In this document: one piece after another, positions 28,601 to 41,700 of the stretch
Layout of the letters: each line of letters begins with the position of its first letter
Position numbering within the stretch: the stretch's first letter is position 1
Source of the DNA: Atrina japonica
Taxonomy: Eukaryota; Mollusca; Bivalvia; Pterioida; Pinnidae
DNA: 64,000 nt
Reading direction: 5' to 3'
NCBI GenBank assembly: GCA_030159075.1
Contig: BROG01000560.1
Location: forward strand, 310,001 to 374,000
The notes under the pieces: generated by a model
Told to the model about the DNA's origin: nothing
Seen by the model: the letters and a program-made list of their open reading frames with translations, nothing else
Databases searched by the model: none
Translations under genes and position numbers: made by a program

Positions 28601-31600
28601 TATGTGCTACACTGTATAGCTATGTGCTACATTGTATACATATATCCTACATTGTATACCTATGTGCTACACTGTATACCTGTGCTACACTGTATACCCA
28701 TGTGCTACACTGTATACCTATATGCTACACTTATATCTTACACTGTATATGTATGTGCTACACTGTATATCTGTGTGCTACATTGTAAACTCATGTGCTA
28801 GACTGTATACCTATGTGCTACATTGTATACCTGAGTGCTGCACTGTATACCTATGTGGTACACTACACCTTTGTGGTACACTATACCTAAGTGGTACACT
28901 ATATATATGTGCTACACTGTATAACTGTGCTACATTGTGTACCTATGTGCTACAATGTATACCTATATTTTATACCATATAACTATGCCCCACACTAAAT
29001 GTGACATTATAGAAAACTAATAAAACAAAGCAGAACTACTTTAGTATAGCAAATCAGATGTCCTACAGTTCTATTTATTTAAAGTTTTTAAGATGAAGTT
29101 AACCATTTAAAACATATAGAAATGACTCTGTTTGAAAACTATGCAATTCTTATAACAGTCTTCTAATTTGTCCTTGAGCCCAAGTGGGAATCTCTTCTGA
29201 ACCTTGATCTCCCACCAAAACCTAACTCGTTGACCAAGACAATATGGTGAGTGTTGATCTTTTGATGTTTGTTAACGACACATTTAAAATTACATGTAAA
29301 CACATAAAAATAGTAACAAAACAAAATTTGACACATATTTCACATGCAAAATTGAGATAAGAAATGAATAAAACCCAATTCATAAGGAAAACAAAATGAA
29401 GATAAGATTAAAATGAAATAAAACAAATCATTTTTATCAGAAACAAAATAAGAAAATAAAACCTGATGTTAGCACTTTGAAATTAAGGATGCAATACCAG
29501 TTCTCTACATAAACATTTCTGTTTTTTAATTTCAAAACATTTTTAAGTATATTACTAGGACCTTCTTGATCAATTGATTTTTAACAGTGAACCATGACAG
29601 CTCTAACCATATGTCAGCACTGATTTGGCGGATTATGTGGGCAAGTTTGTCAGTTGTCCTTTGAAATGGCATTAGTTTCCTCATCATTTTAAAACTGGAT
29701 TATTGTATAAAAAATGTTGAATCTGGTTTTGTGTGAAAAATGTTGAGGCTGCTGTAGAAATGTTGAGGCTAGTGTAAAATGTTGAATTTGGAGTAAAAAT
29801 GTTGAAGTTGGTGTCAAAATGTTGAGGTTGGTGTAAAAATGTTGTGGTTGCTGTTGTAAAATGTTGTAGCTGGTGTAAAAATGTTGTGACTGGGGTAAAA
29901 TTTTGTAGCTGGTGTAAAAATGTTGAATATTTGGTTAAAAAGTTTGAGGCGTGTGTAAAATGTTGAAGTGGTGTAAAAATATTGAAGCTGGTGTAAAAAT
30001 GTTGAGACTGGTGTAAAAATGTTGAGTTTGGTATAAAAATGTTGAGGGTGGTGTAAAAATGTGGAGGGTGGTATAAAGATGTTGATGTTAAAATGCTGAG
30101 TTTGGTGTAAAAATATTGATGAAGGTGTAATATATTGAGGCTGGTGTAAAAATATTGAGGCAGGTGTAAAATATTGAGACTAGTGCAAAAACATTGAGGT
30201 GGATGTAACAATGTTGAGGTTGGTGTAAAAATGTTGAGGCTGGTGTAAAATGTTGAATTTAAAGTAAAAATGTTGAGGTTGGTGTAAAAATGTTGAGGTT
30301 GGTGTAAAAATGTTGTGGCTGGTGTAAAATGTGGCTGGTGTAAAAATGTTGAATTTGGTGTAAAAATGTTGAGGCTCGTGTAAAATGTTGAAGCTGATGT
30401 AAAAATGTTGAGGTTGGTTTACAATGTTGTGGCTGGTGTAAAAATGTTGAGGCAACTGTAAAATGTTGTGGCTGGTGTAAAAATGTTGAGGCTGGTGTTA
30501 ACATGTTGAATTTGGTGTAAAATATTGAGGCTCATGTAAAAATGTTGAGGGTAGTGTAAAAATGTTGATGTAAAAATGTTGAGTTTGGTGTAAAAATATT
30601 GTTGTTGGTGTAAAAATGTTGAGGCTGGTGTAAAAAGGTTGTTGTAAAATGTTGAGGTTGACATAGAGCAAAACAAAAATCAATCAAAGTTGTGTATTAA
30701 ATGTATACCTCTCAAGATGGCTGCACTGTTCAAACACACTAACAAAAAAACTGACAAGATTACAACGACGACATAATCAAAATTGGTTTCCACCAAGATT
30801 CAAGAGAAATTCAATTATGAAATTAATCACAGTTGAAATCTACCTTATTGCATCCTTTATACAAACAAAATAAATAAACCAAAAAAAAACAGCACACATA
30901 AAGTACGATAATCAGTGAAAGCAATCTAACGACAATCACATGATGATGCTGACAACAAAAATGGCCTTACTTCCTTGTAGCCGTGGTTCTAAAGTAAACA
31001 GACAATTATGTTAGTTAACAGATGATTATGTTAGTAAATAAGCAAATAAATTACTATAGTACTACTAAACTACTTGCCTAAAGCTGGTACTGTTAAAATA
31101 AAGATAGATCTACAATGTCCAGTATATCAGTTTTGCGACAACATTAACTGGACTTTCATCTTGACCACAGTAAAACGGGTTATGTTCTATCAAGGGACCA
31201 TTCTCTTTCACACACTGTTACAGATAGATCGAAATTTGTCTCCGCATAAACTTGTGTTTTTGATAATTATTTGGTGAGCAGAACATAGAATGAAATAAAT
31301 AATACAGATTATAACTGGTCTGTATAATCAAATAACTCGGAACATTTTAGATCTTATAACCCTCTTTACACTTCTGTATATCTCAACTGACCTTTCGCCA
31401 AAAGTCTGAAATCTTTTGGCAGACTTTTCCATTACATCCTAGTCACAGACATATATCATACACACATCCTGGTCTCAGATACACTATGTACATATACATC
31501 CTTGTCCCAGATACACATTATACATATATCCTAGTAACAGATACATATTATACATACATCCTAGTAATAGATACACATAATACATGCATCCTAGTAACAG

Positions 31601-34600
31601 ATACACATTATATATATATCCTAGTAACAGATACACATTATACATATATCCTTGTAACAGATACACATTATACATATATCCTAGTAACAGATACATATTA
31701 TACATACATCCTAGTAATGGATACACATAATACATGCATCCTAGTAACAGATACACATTATATATACATCCTAGTAACAGATACACATTATACATATATC
31801 CTTGTAACAGATACACATTATACATATATCCTAGTCACATTATATATACATCCTAGTAACAGATATACATTATACATACATCATACTCACATTACATACA
31901 TCCTAGCCACAGATACACATTATACATACATGCTAGTCACAGATACACATCTTAGTCACAGATACACAATATACATAAGCATTTTTATTATAAATATTTT
32001 TTCTTCACCTACAGAATACAAATTCCTGTACATAAACCAGGTATATGTATATCTGTTGTTAATGACTTCAGCATTCTCTAAACAAAAGCTACCTATAACA
32101 TGTGAAATAACAGACATCAATTTATTATAAACCATAACGTCATTACCTACACAATATATGTAAATAGATAAAGGTCATACAAGTTGCTTTGTCTATTTAC
32201 ATGTCACATGAATACCTTAACATGTCATGCTGATATAAGTTAGTCTAAGTATATGTCACATTAATACCTTTACATGTCATGTTGATATCAGTTAGTCTAA
32301 GTATATGTCATATATCACATGAATACCTTTACATGTCATGTTGATATCAGTTAGTCTAAGTATATGACACATGAATACCTTTATGTGTCATGTTGATATC
32401 AGTTAGTCTAAGTATATGACACATGAATACCTTTACATGTCATGTTGATATCAGTTAGTCTAAGTATATGACACATGAATACCTTTACATGTCATGTTGA
32501 TATCAGTTAGTCTAAGTATATGACACATGAATACCTTTACATGTCATGTTGATATCAGTTAGTCTAAGTATATGACACATGAATACCTTAACATGTCATG
32601 TTGATATCAGTTAGTCTAAGTATATGACACATGAATACCTTTACATGTCATGTTGATATCAGTTAGTCTAAGTATATGTCATATATCACATGAATACCTT
32701 TACATGTCATGTTGATATCAGTTAGTCTAAGTATATGTCATATATCACATGAATACCTTTACATGTCATGTTGATATCAGTTAGTCTAAGTATATGTCAT
32801 ATATCACATGAATACCTTTACATGTCATGTTGATATCAGTTAGTCTAAGTATATGACACATGAATACCTTTATGTGTCATGTTGATATCAGTTAGTCTAA
32901 GTATGTGACACATGAATACCTTGATGTGTCATGTTGATATCAGTTAGTCTAAGTATATGACACATGAATACCTTTACATGACAGGTAGATATTAGTGAGT
33001 TTATTTACAAGAACATGACAACAAATCAGTGACTCTACCTGTTGTACTGTACATATCAAAACATGAATACTATTGTCATATAAAATAATTATGATAAAAC
33101 CATGCTACAAAAACTCATGTTTCTATTCTTTCTTTTCTATATGTATATCTTAGTGCCCTGGTCTAAATTTTGGCTACAGATTGAGGGCAAAGACCAATGA
33201 CAGGGCTAAATATAATGTAGACCTGAAAATGTTCGCTCCTGTTTAATTTTAGTCATTTTCATACTTTGATGAGAGAGCAAATTTAAAATGAAAGCAAAAT
33301 TTTAAAGCTAAAAAATTGAAGGATGAACATACAGACTCTCCATAGAACAATAGTGATAATGGGTGAATTAAAGAGGGGGTAATTATGTTTTCTGTCATAA
33401 AAAGGCAAAATTAACTTGGGACAAAAATAGCCAGGGGCAAAAGTTTGCTGGTACACGGTATTCTTTTCTGGTAAAAATACTAACATCAGCACGGGTGAGA
33501 ATAATTGTTGAGTAAATCTTTACAACAGCAAAATGGCCTATCCCGAGACTTACGAATGTTGAATCTTAGGCTTACAGCTGGGATTTGATGGATTACTACC
33601 AAATACAGCCTAAATATTTCATGAATTATCTGAAAATTCATCATATTTATAGTGAAATCCATATAAACTAACAGGGTGGAGTCTCGTGAACCCTTTCTTG
33701 ACCTGGACAAGTTTAAAATTTAGGTAATCAAAATAATGACATTAAAATAACACTGACATGATGATGTGTAATCTGTCCTTCTTGTCCCCATACTTAGGAG
33801 TATCCAGTGAGGAGTAAAACATTTTTCCTGTGCAGCATGTCATAACCGAAAAGTGAGTAGAATGATCCATATGATAATCAAAAGGATACTCCACATCACC
33901 AAGCTATGTGAATGGGATTATAAAAATCTGACCCTTGAAGTTCCTTTTCCTATCATACAAAAACCCACACACCATAACTTGATTCTTCAATCTTACCTTG
34001 GTTAATTTCCTGTTGTATCCAAACCAACTAATCAACAATTTAGAATCTGATTCCATCTAATTACTTAATTATTCATTCAATCTTAACATCACCCAAACAT
34101 CGTTAACACTACGACCTTTATGACCTTGGTCAGTTAAAGTCACGACTTTATGACCTTGGTCAGTTAAAGTCACGACTTTATCACCTTGGTCAGTTAAAGT
34201 CACGACTTTATGACCTTGGTCAGTTAAAGTCTATCTCTGAAAAAAAGATAGAGGCTTATCTGTGAAGCTAATGGATACAAGTTGTACTTACTGCTGAGTC
34301 TTCGGAACAACTCTCTCATCATTTCCGGCTTGTCAAAGCTTGTTCTCATCTGATACAGCACATCCTTATTCTGTACCACTAGTTTCTGTTAAACAAGAAT
34401 ACAAAGTTTTGTTAGCTATCTTCTGCTAATTAAGTGTAATTTGGATAACGAGAAGACTTGTCCGTCACTTGAGTGATTCTCTTCCGTTGACCAATAAAAG
34501 TCCTACAGGACATGAAATTCAAATTCCCCTAAACATTGAGGTACTAGGCTATGCATCATTATTTGATGAAAATTTGTTGAGCAGTTTCCAAGCTGCATAT

Positions 34601-35734
34601 GAAAATGTTAATAATCATGAAACCATGACAAGAGAAGGAAAATTTGAATGTTAATCAGTTCAAATGTACATGGTTAACTTGTTCATAAGGAATGTCTACT
34701 TTTCTGTGTGTTTCCTAAATCTATAAACATGGGTTTCTTCATGAACATCTACAAAGGGTAATTGGATCATCTGGAAATATTTCAGTTTTCACCAAACAGG
34801 CAATTTTCAGTTTTAGCTGAACTGGATACTAGGCTCCATCAAATGAATCTGTCCTTTTCTTTTTTTTTCTTTTTTTTCATTCAACATGTCAAAAAATATT
34901 GATCTACTTACTGTCTTTATCCCTTTACTTAAATGAAACATCTATTTGTAACTTATGATGTCATGAATAGAAATACAAATAAAGATTGAAGGAAAAACTA
35001 TATTCCTGTGAACACATTTTACAGTTTCAAGCCAGTGTAGATCATTACAGCTAACTCCTGTCGTAAATGTGACCAGTTTATTCTCACTTAAGACCAATCT
35101 GTCCGTGAGTTTAGATATCGGGGAAAATGAGTGAGGGAAGTCCGTTCTGGAACTGCCAGAATTACGTTTTAAAAATATTTTTGTAGTCTGCGTGTAAACA
35201 AAAAATGGATGCAATCGCCCTTTTATACTGTTTCACTGTGACAGAAAACAGTAAAACACATTTTTGAGATTTGCCATCCCTACCTCAATGAGGTGTTAGA
35301 TTAACACATTGATTCAATATATGGAGACTACTCGTGGTGGTCCAGTAACTATGAGCATTCATCGCCTACGTTAATAGTAATACTATTCCTAAATTGACTT
35401 TTTTTTAGGTTTTTACTAAGATATCAATTTTTAAGAAGACATGCACCGAGGCTAAGTTGGTTATATAATATATAAGAGTACAAATAAATAATACGCCATT
35501 TACCTTCAGTTCTTCAACTTGGCTTGCTATGTGAACCATGAGCTTCTCCCCCAGGAACCTCATACCATAGGGACCGATTAATTCTGCTAATGCCCGCAAT
35601 TCTGAGATTTAAACAGAATCAATAAATGTTGTGAATATTGATAAAAAAAAATGTTGAATGTAAAAATGATAACATAAAAGTAAAATAAAAACAATGATAG
35701 CAGCAATAATACTCATCATCTTTATTGTCATCAT

Positions 35735-35766
<32 letters not shown>

Positions 35767-38700
35767 GTGGCAAACCCAAAATCAAGGGTTTATCCTTACA
35801 TCAAGGTGAGTTGGTATGGAAACATTTGAGTGAACGGTATGGTTTTCTCTGTATTTTGCCCACATGTCTGACTGATGGATGCACATTACCATTGCTCATG
35901 TTACAATACCCCTGTCGCTTCAAGACTGGATAATTAACAAACAAACAACAAAAACAAAAGTAAATATGTCATTCAAGATTTATTCCAACCTGTAAGATCG
36001 GCATATTCCTCGGCGGCAAATGGCACTGGTTGATTGCTCTCTGTTGGTTGACTGACGAAAGCTTTGTGGTTCGGCGAGTAAACGATCTGACCAACATTTA
36101 CTGTCACTCTACGTAGTAACACTTCCAGATACCTAAATTATGTAAAATACAAACTGTCAGTGAATAAGAATGACGGATATCTGATGTACATATCTGTAAC
36201 TATAAATAGAGCTACTGTGGTTGTACAATGATCTTCTTATTAAGCTTGTTTCTATAATGAGCTAGTAGCTCTCTGCATGAAAGCATGGAGTATAAGCCAT
36301 CTTGATACAAAATATTCTACCTACTTGAGAATGTAATGCCTAAACCTACCAGTTTCTGTAGTTATGGAGTGGCCATCTTGATACAAAATATTTTACCTAC
36401 TTGAGAATGTAATGCCTAAATCTACCAGTTTCTGTAGTCATGGAGTGGCCATCTTGATACAAAATATTCTACAAACCAGAACAAGAAAGTAGTGCCTACT
36501 AATTTATATAGTTACAGAGCGGCCATCTTGCTACAAAATATTTTACCAAAATGAGAAAGAAATATCGGGTAGTTTGCGAAGTCAGTGCCCACCCTGCTAG
36601 AAAATATTCCACCAACTTGAGAAAGCAAAACCTAAACCTACCAGTTTAATTGTTACGGAGTGTACACACTACTACAAAACATTCTACCAAATGGAGAAAG
36701 CAATACCTAAACCTACCAGTTTAATTGTTACGGAGTGTACACACTACTACAAAACATTCTACCAAATGGAGAAAGCAATACCTAAACCTACCAGTTTAAT
36801 TGTTACGGAGTGTACACACTACTACAAAACATTCTACCAAATGGAGAAAGCAATACCTAAACCTACCAGTTTAGTTGTTACGGAGTGTACACACTACTAC
36901 AAAACATTCTACCAAATGGAGAAAGCAATACCTAAACCTACCAGTTTTAGTTGTTACGGAGTGTACACACTACTACAAAACATTCTACCAAATGGAGAAA
37001 GCAATACCTAAACCTACCAGTTTAATTGTTACGGAGTGTACACACTACTACACCAAATGGAGAAAGCAATACCTAAACCTACCAGTTTAATTGTTACGGA
37101 GTGTACACACTACTACTACAAAACATTCCTACCAGTTTAATTGGAGAAAGCAATACCTAAACCTACCAGTTTAATTGTTTATTGTTACGGAGTGTACACA
37201 CTACTACAAAACATTATACCAAATGGAGAAAGCAATACCTAAACCTACCAGTTTAATTGTTACGGAGTGTACACACTACTACAAAACATTCTACCAAATG
37301 GAGAAAGCAATACCTAAACCTACCAGTTTAATTGTTACGGAGTGTACACACTACTACAAAACATTCTACCAAATGGAGAAAGCAATACCTAAACCTACCA
37401 GTTTAATTGTTACGGAGTGTACACACTACTACAAAAAACATTATACCAAATGGAGAAAGCAATACCTAAACCTACCAGTTTAATTGTTACGGAGTGTACA
37501 CACTACTACAAAACATTCTACCAAATGGAGAAAGCAATACCTAAACCTACCAGTTTAATTGTTACGGAGTGTACACACTACTACAAAACATTCTACCAAA
37601 TGGAGAAAGCAATACCTAAACATACCAGTTTAATTGTTACGGAGTGTACACACTACTAAAAACATTCTACCAAATGGAGAAAGCAATACCTAAACCTACC
37701 AGTTTAAGTAGTTAAAAGTACCAAAAAGATTCTACCAAATGGAGAAAGTAATACATACCAATTTGTGTAGTTAGCTGTGATTGTTTTTTCACCATGGAAA
37801 CTATCTGTAGGCTGTGTTTGCTGAGGCAAAACACTATTAAATACTCTAGCAATATCTATTTGAACTGAAAAAGCAAAAAAACCAATTAAAGCATTTATTC
37901 ATTTTACTTGACATTTTCATTAGACAATATTATCATGAGTGTGTTGTGTTGACGGTTGGTATGAATTTGTTGCTTAAATTACAGTGGAACCTGCCTTGAG
38001 AAACAAACCTTTCTGCCACTGAAATGTGGTCTCTCATGACAGGTGGTCACTCAAAAGAAGTTTTATTTACAGAGATATTTAACTGGGTGCTTTTCAAAAT
38101 ATGGTCTCAAAAGACAGGTGGCCTTTCATGACAGTGGTCTCTCAAGACAGGTTCTACTGTATTCCCATTATAATGAATGGAACACAAGAGAAGTCGATAT
38201 TTTTGTAACTGACTCCTGATTTGATTACAGCTATAGAAATGTGTTACATTGACAAAGCAATGGCGATTTAAGGGTTCAGAGTTAATTTAAGGGTTCAGAG
38301 TTAATTTTAGTGTCGCATTATTCTTTTTAAAACAGCACATATATGCTTCTTTTTGGGAAAGAGAGATGTAAAGTCCATATCTATGGAGACCCACCATAAT
38401 TTTCCAGACTCTGTAACACACTCATTATTGCTTTAACACTACTGAGAAGTTCCGATGGTTTGGCAATTTCGTTTGTCTCTGGATTGTACATCATCATACC
38501 CACAAGGGCTCTGAAAATGATAAAAAAATAATATAAATACTCAATGATACCAGCACTGGGTTATAAAAAACATACATAATATTTCGATATTTCCATGAAA
38601 TATTTTACAAAATTTCTAAAATATTGCAAGTGACTGTTTTGTGACACGTATTTCAAAGATAAAGCAAAACATATATGTATAAAGTGATGTGATGTCAATA

Positions 38701-41700
38701 TCTTACTTATTAAATCTCGTCTCCAAGTGTTGAATGAAGAATTCTCGTGGCACAAATCCATGTTCCCAAACTTGTATGACATTGCAGTAGTTGATAGCAT
38801 AACATAACTCTGTGAGTGCCATGTGTAATTTGTCCATCCTAAAAAAAAATATCACTCTCGTAAAATCTCACACTAATATATCTGCTTCATATGACTAACA
38901 CTTCTACCTACTAAAGATCTTTTAAACATGTTTATTCGTAAGTCGGTATAAGTTCAACAAATCATTAAAGTTTGACAGTGTGACAGGGTCACAGCGAAAG
39001 TTTGTTGTTTGCCAGTGAGTTATAAATTTTTCATGTATTAGCATACATTTAACAAAACCTTAATGTGTGACAGGGTCGTAACTGGCGACTGTCCAAGTTT
39101 TACCAAAACACCATTGAAATTTACACCCACCAAAATAAACCGATGTTGATATCAATAAAAAATATCATTATATGTATACTAAACTTCTATACGTCATCAA
39201 GTTCATACCTGGTAAAATTTTCTCTATTTTTACGAATACTTTCGTCACCTGGTTTTTCCGACTCAACTTGAAGTTTCTTCTTTTCTACTTTCTTTTTGTT
39301 TTTCTGAGCAGTTTGTATTATACTAGCAGCACTGTACTTGGGTAATAACTGTTAATATGTACAATCAGGTGAATTAAAACACAACATATCTCTGAGGCAC
39401 ATAATAATCAAAATGCATTTGAAAATTGAAATTTAACAGAAAAACATTTCTTCTGTTTTTGTTTTTTCCCTGTTACTGTGGTTAGGTACAAAATCTGTGA
39501 TATGAAAAAACCTGTCTATACCTATTATTGATTTATTTGGGCAATGTTTTGCAAATGGGTGTAATTTGAAATAAAACTGCGACAATACACATGATAAATA
39601 ATGTTTCAAGAAAATTAGGTACTGACAACTAAAATCAGTAATGAATGCCTGGTTTGGTTCAGATTTCAATTCTTCTCATAATGCTTGCTGTTGTTGTAAA
39701 TTACAAACAGTACAAGTATTTATAACACTATCAAGAAACTGGGCCAAAATTCATAGGTAAATCCAACACTGGAGAACTCTTCATGAGACTCCACATTGCC
39801 AATTTATATGAACTGAACATTCTTGACTTGGACATGTTCACACATTAGGTAATACAGCACAATGACTTTAATATAACACTTGTAAGCATAATCATTCCTA
39901 CTTCTTGAAATATAAAGTAAAAGTAACTCTACACTTTGTGAAGTAATCTAAGAGGTCGGTATTAATTGATCAAATGGATGCATCAGTTGCATTCTTTTGC
40001 ATAGATTTTGGTGAGCTGCAGCACCCAATCCCTGAGCAAAAGATTCAAATACTGGTCTGAAAACAAACTTTACCTGTCTTTCTTACCTGTATAACTAAAA
40101 ACCTAAATACCTGTCTACATTCCCAAAAATTGTCCTAGTTGCATTTTCATATGATCATGATGTCATACAGTAGAATTAGGACAAAAATATCCAGTGAAAG
40201 AAAACTACAGTATCAAAACTATCATGATCAACTAATTATAATGTGACCTTCACCTTGTAGTTGAGTTGACACTGTTCTTCACAAACAGCTGTGATGACCT
40301 GGTTGACCTCATCTGACATCTCTTTCAGGAACCAATGAGCATACTGTACACTTGTGGTACCAATAGAATGTCTCTGTGTAATAAATATGGAAATTGTTAC
40401 CATAGTGACAAACACAAGACATGACACAATAGAATGTCTGCGTGTAATAAATATGGAAATCGTTACTATAGTGACATAGACTGTAATTGTTATCTAAATG
40501 ATCCGGGACAGGTGACAGCCTCCACGGTTGACAAAATCTGATTTGTGCCCTTAGATTGGTGAATTGACACATTTAAGGGTATCTGTTAAAGAATTACCTG
40601 GACCCAGATAAAGCAACTGTTGACTTCAATTAGAATAAGATTTCTATGTTAAACTTTTATGAGCGTCATCTTCTTATAAAAATTGGATGCTTTTCTAATG
40701 TTTATCCACAAACATGACAAAAGATCTCTAATCTCTGAAGTCAATCTGTGTCCAATGTGTTAAGTTAAGTACCTCCTGTGGACAGAGTTCATGGGTGACT
40801 CTTATAAAATGACCACATCGTAGAGAAGAGGGTCAAAGTAACATATTTACCTTCTCCAGACAGAGTTCAAGATTGGCATTTATAAAATGACCACATCGTA
40901 GAGAAGGTCAAAGTAACATATTTACCTTCTCCAGACAGAGTTCAAGATTGGCATTCATAAAATGACCACATCGTAGAGAAGCGGGTCAAAGTAACGTATT
41001 TACCTCCTCGGGACAGAGTTCATGGGTAGCATTCATAAAATGACCACATATCATAGGGAAGACTATACTGTATCTGTGCTGAGCTGGAAACTCCATGCAC
41101 TGTTTAAACTGATGCTCAAATATTTGTGTATAAAAACTGAAATAGAAAAAAAAAATTTAATGAATGAGTTTTATTACATCACACTTGGACAATTCTCAGG
41201 GATGCCATGGGCAACTAGATAGTGAAAGAGAAAACACTAGTACAATTTACTAGAGAGAAAACCAGAATATTTCCACAAATAAACTGGTAACCGGTAAACT
41301 TCTTTGTACATGTATAATCATATTTCAGTACAACTTAAACCTTTGTAAATACGAGTACGCAGAAAATCCACTGAAAAATTGTCTTTTTATATCTTTTGGA
41401 AATTTCACTGAATACTGGAAACCATGGCCCAATGCCATAAATCCTGAGAATGTTCTTATTAAGTCTGAGAATATTCTTATCCTGACATTAGCCAATCAGA
41501 TTACAGGATAAGCTGAAACTAAAAGCATTGAAAGAGACATTCTTATGTTTTAAAGTGTTTAGACCTTAAGCACAGTTAAATTAGAAGTAGCATTTTGTGT
41601 ATGACTAGAATTAAATAAGGATTTAACGACAAAATGTAGGCAAAGAATCAAATTGTTGACAGATGATATAATGAGTCTTTACGCCTTTATGAGAAATCAT

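Noticed and set aside
27842..28982. Overlapping forward ORFs rich in Cys, Tyr and Thr, up to 298 residues
   Set aside because: Three frames are open simultaneously because the ~20-bp unit gives a 60-bp period lacking stops; an array artefact.
29684..30683. Minus-strand ORFs of the type F-L-H-Q-P-Q-H-F repeated
   Set aside because: Product of the 20-bp TGTAAAAATGTTGAGG array; several frames open and no coding signature.
31484..32130. Plus-strand ORF of 214 residues with a [10 protein letters not shown] repeat
   Set aside because: 30-bp minisatellite in frame; the opposite strand is open over the same interval.
34469..35214. Small ORFs (61 and 90 residues) between exons 21 and 22
   Set aside because: No similarity to NCKAP1, not in phase with the flanking exons, and no other family recognised.
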